Positions 35,193 through 46,009 of a DNA stretch of 64,000 nucleotides are shown here, piece by piece (within the stretch, counting starts at the first letter, position 1; every line of letters starts with the position of its first letter). This DNA is from Lentinula raphanica (Eukaryota; Basidiomycota; Agaricomycetes; Agaricales; Omphalotaceae). The notes under the pieces were generated by a model that saw nothing but the letters and a program-made list of their open reading frames with translations, was not told where the DNA came from and did not search any database. Location: NCBI GenBank assembly GCA_027919835.1, contig JANVFP010000015.1:806001-870000 (forward strand), read 5' to 3'. The position numbers were made by a program, and so were the translations under genes.

Positions 35193-37025
35193 TAGAGGTG
35201 CTCACGAGTGCACACTCGAGTGTACTTGCCACTCGTGACACGAATATTTGTCACTCAAAATCAGCAACTGTGACTTGAGTCTGTACTCGAGTGTCTCTAA
35301 GTAACAGACACTCGAGTGCGAGTGCCACGAATATTCACAGTAAATTATTCAAATCGTAACTCGAGTGTCTACTCGAGTATATAAAGGAAAGACTCGAGTA
35401 TTGAAAAATACACTCGAGTGTTTTAATACTCGTTACCTTAATTTTCATAGCTTTTAATAAATATACAGTACCGAAACATATATTAACATACTTCAAAGCA
35501 AGAACAATGTACAGATTTATTGTTATACAAAGTTGCCATGAGGGGGAATTGAACTCTGAAGGAAGTTAAAGGAAGGCTGACCTTAGTCCAGAGTCAGCGC
35601 CTTTAACCACTTCACCATTCACATTTTCTTACATATGACATATGTTAGACTATATTACTTCTTTTCTCCTAATAATTATAATAGGCAGTGGCTGTGACTC
35701 TAACACAAAAAATTATAATAGGCACATAGCCACTGAGAAAAGTCATGTGCAGAGTGAATAGTAGAAATACTCACGAGTACAGGAGAATACTCGCGAATAA
35801 AATGCACGAGTACTTGTCAATACACTAGATGTGACCCGTGCGATGCACGGCTGTCATAATGGATGACTTCCCGTAAGCATTTTGCGTTTATTAACGTCGC
35901 ATTAATCGTTACGTGAACCTTAAGCGATGTCTGCCGGAGAGCGGCATTGTGTCACATCAAGAAATTTGAAATTCTGGAGCTTTTCTAAATGCTCAAATCT
36001 ACAAGAGGGTCGGGACCCTCTTGTAGATTGGAATGCGCTGTATTTTTCCCTAAGCGAGTCGGCTAATGTCGGGTATCCACTCAAAAATGATCGCACGTCG
36101 TGTTTGAAGAGGAGGGATCAGAATCCCCATCAATAATTTTCCCTCATGCAGCGTCCTTCTCAGAACCTTACGGGAAAACACTCTGTATTAATTTTGTATT
36201 TTTGCTATTACAAATTCGTGACAGATATTTAGAAAATATGACGCTTTATTAAAAATCGTTACGGGAAGTCATCCAATATCAAAGAGACAAAGATGACAGA
36301 ATTAAACAATTATTTATTTATGATGTATGTACATGTAATAATTTTTGAAGGAGTGCTGGGCTGGGGCATCTACAGTTGGAGGTGTATCTTGATGTTTTTA
36401 TGCATCTGCTAATGAATCATAAAGAGTGCTAGTGCTGGGTGATCAGCAGTACTTGAAGAGTAATTGAAGCCAAATTTCTTCTGCTTTTGGGAAGTTTTGA
36501 TGATTTGATGATTCTGAGTTTCTTTTGAGATTTTTGTTATTTTTCTTGCATTTTGTTTTGCATGTGACTGTCACTCTTGTCTGAATAAGCATCTTGAGGG
36601 TCCTCTTGATGAGTCTTGATGATGGTTGAAGTGGTAGGAAGAAAAAGTTGCAGGAGCCTATTGGAAAGACTGGGGGTTTAAATATCCTTGAGCAATGAGC
36701 ACAGAATTTTCTAGACCATTCTGAGCTCAAGGATGGAATGCATCTGACATCATCGGTAGAATTTTTGAATTTAAGCGCTTGAGGGCGCCTACTCTGACCA
36801 ATCAGATTGTCTTTTTATGTTTGACGTTTGTTCAGCCAATCGGATTGTCCGAGTGTAAACAGGGACAAACAGTTCCCCTTTGTATTGTTGATTTTGATGA
36901 TCGTGACTTGAGTATACACTCGTACCACGAGTACACTCGTATAAATAAAACACTCGACTCGCGAGTCATGAGTACGAATAAACTCACGAGTACTTGTCAA
37001 CACTTGCCACTCGTGAACATCTCTA
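35193..37025. mobile_element. Non-autonomous hAT element with perfect 8-bp target duplication
   Basis: The left end TAGAGGTGCTCACGAGTG and right end CACTCGTGAACATCTCTA are inverted. TTCTTAAT occurs immediately outside both (35185-35192 and 37026-37033). TAGAG ends and 8-bp duplications are hallmarks of hAT elements. Both subterminal regions (35205-35430 and 36900-37015) are packed with CTCGAGTG, ACTCGTG and CACTCGAGTG motifs, the last a palindrome. No transposase is present. The interior holds other repeat sequence, including a hairpin at 36000-36027 (ctacaagagggt / accctcttgtag) and a degenerate tRNA-like stretch. Confidence 0.85.
35540..35632 (-). other. Degenerate tRNA-like sequence (possible SINE piece)
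   Basis: The minus strand contains an A-box-like TGGTGAAGTGGTTAAAGGCG followed, 45-50 bases on, by a B-box-like GAGTTCAATTCC. This resembles a serine-type tRNA with a long variable arm. The acceptor stem does not pair and the anticodon stem is imperfect, so I do not call a working tRNA. Confidence 0.3.
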
Positions 37026-37033
37026 TTCTTAAT

Positions 37034-37600
37034 TTATATGTAGGTCTTGGGTATATAGAACAATGGAAACAACTCTAGAGAAAGGTGAAGCATTATGATA
37101 GGACATACATGAAATCTAGTTGATAAACATTGGAACCCAAGTTGAGACTTGATTACAGTCATTAGATAGTCCTTTGAACACCACAGCTCCTTTAAACAGC
37201 TGCCCTGGAACACCTTCAAACATACAAATTTAGCCTTGGACTTGTATCAAGAATTAAGTAGATATGGCTATAGTACAATATCCAAAACTTAGAATGATTA
37301 TTTTTTGGATAATCAAGGTGTGCTCACTGTTGCAGTCATAAAACATATGGAAATGTTAGTTTCCAGTCATTAAAAATGCAATGCATATATTGTGAGTTTA
37401 CACAAATTTGAACCAAGCTTGGATACAAATAATGATGGCTCATGATGGTGCATATGAGCAGAAATAATGGCAAAAACATCAGTTGGCAAGATATAGCATA
37501 CTTGTGGTAGGTCACATCACACTTGCCAAAAATGGAACTCTACAATGATAAGCTCTTGTGATGAAGGCAGTGGCACAATTGCAAACACACTATGGTCAAC
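37034..37600. other. AT-rich sequence without a gene
   Basis: I see no open frame of note and no structured repeat here. Confidence 0.5.
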
Positions 37601-38494
37601 AAAGCCAAAGTGCAGGCTCACAAAGTACATCTCACATGCATTGAGAAGGATGATTTGGAAAAGCAGGCAGTAACATGATACTATGAGGAGCAGTCTTGGG
37701 TTAAATTAGGAGAGGACAAGAAGCAGAAAGATGCAAGGAAGATTTGCAAGGAGGTCTCAAATGAGCATTATGCACAGACTGGAGTATGAATCAATCTAAC
37801 TATGTTACACTGATCTCTCATTCAAAAAGCAAAAGAACAATGTTCAAGTTCAACCAAATAAAACAACTTTCCACTCCTCAGGAAGAGGAAATCATTGTGG
37901 ACTATGTAATACAAATGGCCAAATGCAGTTTCCCTTTGAGCCCACAGGTCTCTTGCACCAGAAAAAGGACTTGGCAACATGTGGACAACAACCTTTATCT
38001 GGCAATGTAGCAACAAACTACAGAAGTACTGGTCCAGCTCTCTAGACAGATCACATGCTTGTGCTGTGAATCCTATAGCAATGCAAGAGTTTTTTCAGAT
38101 CTTGAAGGACACACAAGAGAAGAATGACATACCTGATAAACTCATCTTTGCTGCTGATGAAACTGATATTCAATCAGGTATCGGCATGAGCAAACATGTT
38201 GCTGGTGGGAGAGGGAAAGGTGTACAACATCAGCAGCATGAAGGGACTTGAGAGAACATCACAGTTCTGCCAACAATCTGTGCAGATGGGACAAATCTTG
38301 CACCAGTAATCATCTATAAAGGTGAGGGAGTTCAAACAAAATGGCTGCAGAACAATCCCAAGTTGAATGCATGGTCAGTAATCAAAAGATTATCTGTTTG
38401 TTCATACTGATATATAGCAGGCTAGGATATCAAAAGAAAGGGTATACTGATATTGAACTTGGACATGCCTGGGTTGAAGCTTTCAACAGGCAGA
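37600..38494 (+). pseudogene. pogo-like transposase relic, cut by a hAT element
   Basis: Pieces in several frames recall pogo/Fot1-type enzymes: an N-terminal HTH region QLSTPQEEEIIVDYVIQM, then IAMQEFFQILKDTQ, the DDE_1 block LIFAADETDIQSGIG, ITVLPTICADGTNLAPVIIY, and YTDIELGHAWVEAFNRQ, after which the hAT element begins. Stops (for example after QQHEGT) and frame shifts show it is dead. CpG is almost absent, in contrast with the inserted element. Confidence 0.65.
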
Positions 38495-41400
38495 TAGTGT
38501 ATGGCACGGGTCGGGTCGGGTATCCCCGAGGCCATCCCGACCCGGGACCCGGCTAACACCCGTACCCGTAGCCCCGGGTGCCGGGTACCCGGCCTCAACG
38601 GGTGTCGGGTTTTTTGACGTCGGGTTGCAGTCGGGTGCTTGTTGCGAGAGCCACTGGAGCCTTGCCTAAGGAGGGGCTGGGCTTCCAATGGCTCTAGAAC
38701 TGACAATTACTGCTATTTACAATACAAGATACCAATTATTTGACAGTAGGTACAAGAATTACCAGACATTGACAATTGTTCGAGGTTACAAAAAATCAGC
38801 ATCAACAAAAGAAATGGCATCCTCATCAACAGCAGTCTCGCCCAGCAAGAAACCTACCAGCTCTTCGTTGGTAAAAATATCCTCACGCGACCAATCTCTA
38901 AAGCACATCAATGCTTGGATTGTGGCCGCGCGAAGGCGATTCCGAAGGTGCGGGAGAAGGATGCGTCCACGAGAGAACGACCGCTCGACGGCGACAGAAG
39001 ATGCTACAAATCAAATGAGGAATGGTTAGAAGACGCAAACTTGAACGCGGCAACACGACGTACCTGGCACCGAATGAATTGACAGCGCGAGTTTGGCCAA
39101 AGTAGGATAGACAGCCCTGTTCATGAGCCACCATTGGAGTGGGTCAGAACAGTAAACGCAGCTGTCGGCGAGGTATCGGGTGAGCTCATCTCCGTCGTTG
39201 GCGACTGGAGCAACCTGAGATTGTTTTGCCATCAAGCTATAGAATAGATTTGAAGTCTTGTGCGGAGCCTAATAAAACAATCAGAGCTATGAAGAAGCGA
39301 TTGACTGGTAGACATACCTCCGAATCCGAAGCTGGAGAACTGGAGACAGGAGGTTGACCAGCGGACTTGAACGTCCGCTCCCAAGTTTCCCGAGTGACTG
39401 CTTCAGCAGTGTCGATCCACGTTTGCTGCCATTTGACTTTGGTGAAGTAATCGAGCTTGAGAGACGGGTGAAGAACTGCAGAGAGGAGAGATCAGTAAGA
39501 TGATTACTAGTAGGCGTCCATACATACCAATAGCCATTCGGTATATGTAGGAGTCGTCTGTGAGCTGGTAGTATTTATTCATAGTTTTTTTGCCAAGTGA
39601 GAGCGCATGCCAAACAGGTGCTGGAAGATTGGTACGGTCGATGATTCCAGAGGCCAAGGTTTCATCGATGATGTCCATAGCTGGTATCACGGTGGCGACA
39701 CTCAGCGACTTGGTAGAGAAGAAAGTTGTTGCGTCCTTGAGAATCTGTAGAACGTCGTCAGAACACGATTGAAAGAAATATACAGGATGTCTCACCTTCA
39801 ACACAGATACGAGCCCCTCTACAGCCTTCCACTCTTCGTCATCTAGAACATAATCCGTCAGCTTGTGAGATGAATGATCCAGGAATGCAGTTACTGGCTC
39901 CTTCATCTCGAGGAAGGCAGCCAGCATGTCGTACGTGGAGTTCCACCGTGTGGCAATGTCGCGAGGTAGAACTTGTCCTTTGAACTTGTTTTGCCGATAT
40001 GTTCTTGCCACTTCGGTAGCAAATCCGTCATCGAGTAGATAATCTTGAAGGAGATTTGGTGTGTCTAGGAAGATGAGAGACGTAGAGAAAGAGTCGTGTG
40101 AAGAGGGGAGAAACGAGTAACCGAGGTTCAGGGTGAGAGAGTGGTGGGAAGCAGAGAAGAAACGAGGTTCAGGGTCAAGGAGGGGTGAGAGATTTGTCAG
40201 ACATTTGTCAGGTATTTGTCAAACATACTCACCTTATACAGAGCCGACCTAATCGGTGCAACCTCACGCTGCCACGTCTCCTTCTCTGCAGCCGTCAGCT
40301 TGTTCAGAACGTTAACAAACCCTTCCTCATTGTCTTCATCATCATCCTCTTCTTCGTTACCTTCCAAATTATTCACGTCGGCCTCCAAATCATCTATCGC
40401 CACATTATCTTCGTCATTATTCGTCTTACGTCTCGTGGACTCGAAGGGCTGGAGGACGCGTTTAGCTGCAAGGTTTACGGTGTGCGTGAAGCATCGGACG
40501 TGCATCTTTTTGCCAAGAAAGTGCTGAGTGGTACTCCAAGTCCTCAAGCATTGCCGTGTTGGCAGATGCATTGTCGCAGGTAACGGTAAAGAGCTAGGGT
40601 GAGTGAGCATCATATTCGACTATAAACCAATGCAAGAAACTGACCTTGTGTCGAACTCCATACTCATCTAGAGTTTCTATGAGGGCCTTGGCCATGTTTT
40701 CCGCTGAATGGGAGCATGGGAGCTCGACAAAATTTAGTAGAATTCCGGTAAGCTCCTCAGTCTCGTTGTTCCTGCTTTTGCGGAGTATTTTGGCGATAAT
40801 ACTCATGAACGCCTTGTGATTAGGTGACATCCAGCAATCTAGCTCAACGGGCAGCAAATATTCATATTCCTGAAGCGCTCGGTGAGTCGTCCAGTTTTGT
40901 CTTTGGTTGTCTGAGTGCTCACCTGTAACTCCTTGGCCAGACTTTCTTTTGCAGCCGCATATAATTTCCTCACATCGCGCGCAATGGTCTTCTCACTCGG
41001 CACGTACTGGCTTGGGTGTCCTTCTTTCTGCAGCCATCGAAAACTCCGGTCTTGCACGATTCGGAATGGGCGAGACGATTCGGCCACCCAATGTGCGGTT
41101 ACCACTCTGTTGGAAAGCTAAGGACGGGTCTAGTGAGGGAGTGAAATGGGTTTGGATTCACCGAATCTTTTCCTTGTCAGGGGAGCATGTCGAGAAGGTC
41201 TTGAACCAGGCTTTGACTGTAGTGACAACCGCGGTGAGTGTCATTTGCTTCCCCTTTGAAAACTCTCTGACAGCAGCTCGTGCTTGATCCAGGGTACTCT
41301 CTTTTATTGCTGCAAGAGCATCTTCACCACGACATCTCTTTACATGGTTGCGCATGTTCCCTATACTAATCGTGAGTTCTACATGTTTGCTCAACTCAAC

Positions 41401-42134
41401 AAGGCTGACCTACCTGTAGATCCCTGGTCTCCTGTCTGCACACCTTGTCGTATCTTCTCGCCGCATTGTATACATCGATATACGAGGTATCCTGGCTTGT
41501 CGTTCTTCGCAAATTCAATCTCTGGCTCTTCGTGGAAGAACGCGTATACAGGGGATTTTCATTTCTTCAAGTCTTTTTCTACCGGATTAGGTGAGTGCGG
41601 TGCCTCTGTTGTGTATGGGACCACTGACTTATTTGAGCTACAGCTGCCTCCTTCGCCTCTTTCACTTGCTCGGTCGTGTCCACAACATCATCATTGTCAT
41701 TGTCATTGTCATCCTGCCCACCTATACTTGCCGCTGATTCATGTTGTTCCTCTTCGGTGTCTGACCGTATGGTCGTTGTCCTTTTCGTACGCTTTTTTGG
41801 CTTTTTTGTCGCATTTGTGTCAGATGCTGGCTTGCTTTGTTTGGGCATGTTCTGTAGCCCCCGTAGTCACTGTAGCTGAGTTGTACAAATTTTTCTTAAT
41901 GATTCTCGAAACGTCGCCGTCTATCTACCCATTACATGTACATAATAAATGACATTTGCTGAAGTATCGAGAAGCCGAGAAGCCGCCCGTAGACCTCCTC
42001 TCAGTGCCGGGTGTGCTACCCGGGTGCCGGGTTCCCGAATGCCCAGCCAACCCGACCCGACCAAGCAACCCGACCCGGGACCCGACGCAACCCGGCACAC
42101 CCGACGCAACCCGGCACACCCGTGCCATTCACTA
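38495..42134. mobile_element. Full-length hAT (Ac-like) transposon
   Basis: Inverted ends TAGTGTATGGCACGGGTCGG (left) and ACCCGTGCCATTCACTA (right) enclose 3,640 bp. Subterminal zones (38507-38640 and 41995-42125) are crowded with ACCCGACC, GGGTCGGG and ACCCGGG motifs. It carries a complete minus-strand transposase. CpG content is much higher than in the surrounding DNA, so the insertion is young. The flanks CAGGCAGA and GCGAAGAG do not match as an 8-bp duplication. Confidence 0.8.
38786..41848 (-). CDS. hAT transposase with BED zinc finger
   Basis: The frame opens at ATG 41848 (MPKQSKPASDTNATKKPKKR), followed by an acidic stretch. A BED-type finger comes next (CIQCGEKIRQG...GNMRNHVKRC), then PFRIVQDRSFRWLQKEGHPS, the catalytic block LIPVELDCWMSPNHKAFMSI, KKMHVRCFTHTVNLAAK, the RW motif IATRWNSTYDMLAAFLEM, and DDSYIYRMAIVLHP. 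The C-terminal hAT dimerisation region reads CSDPLQWWLMNRAVYPTLAK, then SSVAVERSFSRGRILLPHL, ending at 38786. It has several short introns, such as the one joining HSVPA to SSVAVERSF. I see no stop in the conserved blocks, so the element may be autonomous. Exon borders in the middle are approximate. Confidence 0.75.
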
Positions 42135-42440
42135 GCGAAGAGAGATTTTCCATTTTTTGAGGCATTGGGTCATGCCACCAGACTTTCAAGCACTTCTTAG
42201 AAACCAAGATGCCTACTACAGGCTGATCAATCACCAAAATAGTTATATCAGTATTTTTAGGAATCATATATGAGCCTAGTACAGTTAATTCCAAGAAGTC
42301 AATGACTATATGAGCTGACCACCAAGCCTTGGACTCAAAATTTACTTGCAGTGACCCTCAGAGACCCTCGGAGACCTCATAGGCCTGCAGTGACGGAAAA
42401 ATTGGCGGATGACTAAGCATGACTAAGCAAGCACGTGACT
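42135..42440. other. AT-rich spacer
   Basis: No gene supported. A minus-strand frame crosses the hAT border and is not considered real. Confidence 0.45.
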
Positions 42441-43410
42441 TGATGCCTGTGGATGGCGCCTACCTTACCTCTACCTGTATCCCTACTTGGATCCCAAGCT
42501 CGATCTCTAGTCAAGTCTGCAAGCCCTCCGATGAACCGCCTGGTACCACCGTGTGCATCCGCGCACTTGAAAGCCAGGTGTATAAGAAAGATATTGAGAA
42601 TAAAGAGGGAGCTCAATGAGAGGTTTGCTTGTTGTGTCAATAGTTTTGATGAGTGAAAGTCGAGGGAAAGTTGAAAGATAAAAATTAGATAAAAACATTG
42701 GTAGATGAACAATGCATGATGCATAGTGATTTGAAGTAATTTGAGTGTATGAATGAAAAAAGGGATATTGTCAATGAAGGCAAAGAAGAGAGAAAAGCCA
42801 AGAGACAGAACAGCACATGCTAGAATAAATGAGAATGACCAAGCAGAGTAACATGCTTACTCTGATAAGTACTTGCAACCTCCCTTCCCACCAGACCCAA
42901 CCCCTCGAGCCCCAACCTCCCGCGATTGCCCACTGACAAAGCACATTCTGCTCAACATCAATTGTTATTGTCTTCATCTTTGTCTGTGTATTTCTTTTCG
43001 TCTTGCTTTGCATCTCTGGTCTCAATTGAGTTTGGGGTTGAATTTAGTGTTAAAGTCAAAATCAAACACGAACTTTCCAACAATCACAGCCTGCGTTGTA
43101 TTTTGGTTCTTGATCTTTTACCCTATCTCCCTCGTCGGACTTGTGCTCAGATTTGGGGTTTGAGTTTGTACAAGGGACAAGGATGATTTCCTGCTGATGT
43201 TCATGACCCTTCCTTGTTCATACTCCTCCAACTCTATCTAACACGACAATCCTCATCTCATCCCAATATCCTCCACTTCCGAAGCTCAGATTCGTACGTG
43301 CCACGACGCAAATATGGAATGCACTACTCACACGACTGGATGCGGAAGAGGAGGAGGAGCATAGGATATCTCCAACTGCTTGTGCCAGAACAACAATAGA
43401 GAGGGGATGA
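42440..43410 (-). pseudogene. CpG-depleted partial copy of TRAPPC11
   Basis: This ~1-kb stretch lines up in the same order with 46560-47640 of the neighbouring TRAPPC11 gene. Examples are tctgcaagccctccgatgaacc against ccgcacgcccgccgatgaacc, and the frame INVEQNVLCQWAIAG against IDVERDVLCWPMAGR. It has stops and indels. Where the gene has CG the copy mostly has TG or CA, as expected from deamination of methylated cytosine. It lies directly downstream of the gene's stop codon in the same orientation. Confidence 0.75.
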
Positions 43411-43520
43411 AGGGAAACAAGTTCAAAACCCCTACGGATACTCTACACCTTTCTCGAAGGAGAATAGATTATGCCAATGAACGTGAGGAAAAGTAAGGAG
43501 GTTCAAACGTTCAAGCTTGT

Positions 43521-45969
43521 TTAAGGTAAGACGAGGATCCTGCCTATCCTTCCATAGTCCTCATCCTGCTCCTCCTTCTCACCATCAAGATCACGTTCTC
43601 TCGTGATATCTCCTACCTTGACCTCTACCTGTACCTCTGCTTCCCCCGTGTCTACACCTACTCTCACCCCACTCTCACTTCGATACAAATACTCCGTCCT
43701 CACATCCCTTACTCTCACCTCTCTTCCGTTCCCTTGTCCGTCTGAGGATAGAGGAGTCGATGTTGAAGAACGGACGAGGTGTTTCCCTCTTTCGGCATTG
43801 GCACCGGTCCCACTATCAGCGCCCAACCCAGCGAGAGTGGTAAGACTCCCGAGTCCACCTATGGCACCTATTCCACCTAGCCCACCTACGCCACCTGCTC
43901 CACCACCTAGTACACCTACTCCTCCGCTTAAACCACCTGGTCCCACTCCTCCGCCCCCACTCCGCCGATCGACCACCCTGACCCTGGGCAGCCTCAGGTA
44001 CCCACACTCAACGGGCACGATCGTCCACAGCAGCCGTTCCTCGGATCCACCGCTGAGGAGGAGCGGGATGCGCCCTGCGCGGAGACCGGAGAGGATGAAG
44101 CTTGGTGAGGAGGAGTTAGAGGGGTGAGAGGGGTTGGAGAATGGGGATGTGGACAGGGCTGGGGCTGGGTTTGCATTGAGATTGATGGGGGGTTGCGATG
44201 AAGGAGAGGAAGAGGGGTTGGGGTTGTACGATATCGATGAGCTCGTCGTATGGGTTTGTGCAGCACCAGAAGACATAGACTCCGCCGTCGCTGTCGCCCC
44301 TGTCGTCCCCCTGAGGACATCCCATCCAAAAACACATAAACCTCCGCTGTCCGACTCGGATGCCCGTTCCTCACGATCAACGTCATCGGCAGAGGCTCGT
44401 GGAGCTTCGCTGTGGGCGAAACGGAGAGGAGGGCGGTGAGGCCGAGGCTGAGCCTGTCGGGGTTTGGGTTTAGAGAGAGGGAGGTCGTGTTCGGAGTTGG
44501 AGTTGGTGTGGTGTTGGTCGGGTTCGTGTCCGAGCTCAAGGCGGAGGTCGATGTCGGTGGAGGAGGAGGAAGAGGAGTTGGTGCTGAAGCTGATGGAAGT
44601 CGAAGAACAGGAAGAGGAAAGGTGCTCATGTTCATCGAACTTTGATTTGTCGTTGTACCCTCGTTTGGCCCCATCCTAGATAATAGAATAACATTCAGAC
44701 TTAGAATACTGTGTCCTTGCGCCTTACCTTGACCAATAAACCTCATACACCCCCGGACTCGGAATCTCTCCTTTGTTCTCGCCGTAATCATACCCATACA
44801 CCTCCTCGTACCTAGCTGTCGATATACCTATCCGGCAGATATCACCTAGTTCGTCGCCTGGTTGGAGTTCTGGGGAAATGATTGGTTTAATAGTTGATAA
44901 CGTTGGCTGTTGAACTTGCCTATAGGAAACACCATTCCCATCTCATCCTCATCCTCCTCCTCCTCCCCGTCCCCTTTCTTCTTCTCCCCATACCCCTCCA
45001 AACCCATCTCCGAACTCAATACCCTCACAACCCTACTCTTCGGATCCTGAGTGTTACAACGTTGACAAACAACAACAGTCAGAACTCGGATATGTCTACA
45101 AAGGACAATGGCCGACTCACAGTCACCCTCAACACGACCTTCTCTATACGTATCCCACCCTGCCCTTCCCTTTCATCGACATCTCCTGTTTCCACTCCAC
45201 GTTCACCCACACACCCAATCGTCATCCTCACCACAGCCTCGAGATCAACATCGGATACACCGTGTTCTTCGTTGTCGTCATCGTCGTCGTCGACTAACCA
45301 ACTCGGCGCTTTGCTCTCCATCTCCACCTTTTCCACCTGACCAGTTTCAAGAACCTCATCCTCACCCTCGTCCTTGAATCCATCTCCAACCCCAGCGCCA
45401 AACACCCCCGGATCAACCCAGGACCTATACCCGACCCCGAACGAGAGCGCGAACGGATCCACACAGGGAATTTTGATCGTTCGTAGGGTCTCTGTCTCTG
45501 TTTCTTCCTCCGTCTCCAACTCTTCCAACTCCTCTTTATCTGTTTTCTCTACCTGTCTCTCTTCCTCTTCCTCTTCCTCTTCCTCTTCCCCTTCGTCTCC
45601 GTCTCCGTCTTTCCCTCGTGACGTTGCATTTTCGGCAATTTCTGCAGAACGACGATGTCTACGGGTGAGACGGACGACAGCCCTCGTCCGCACACTCACA
45701 TCCAACACTCTCACCCCCGGACCGCCCGTGTTTTGGATGTAGATCGTTTCTTGGATTTTATCCTGTATTTTGTCAATGTTTGAAGCTTTCGTCCTGGACT
45801 TGGACTTGGACTTGAATCTGAATCTAGCGCTGGACTTGGGTCGACACGGGTGCAAAGCCAAGAGCCCAAGCTCGAGTCCTCTCAGCATCGTCCGGCTCTC
45901 GTGCGTCCCGATCGAGACGGTGTTGACTAGAGAACGTAGAGAACGGAGAAATCGAGGAGGGAGCGATAA

Positions 45970-46009
<40 letters not shown>

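Noticed and set aside
35540..35632. Functional serine tRNA gene
   Set aside because: A- and B-box-like words are present, but the acceptor and anticodon stems do not pair and it lies inside a transposable element.
38487..42142. 8-bp target duplication of the full-length hAT element
   Set aside because: The bases outside the two ends (CAGGCAGA and GCGAAGAG) do not match well enough.
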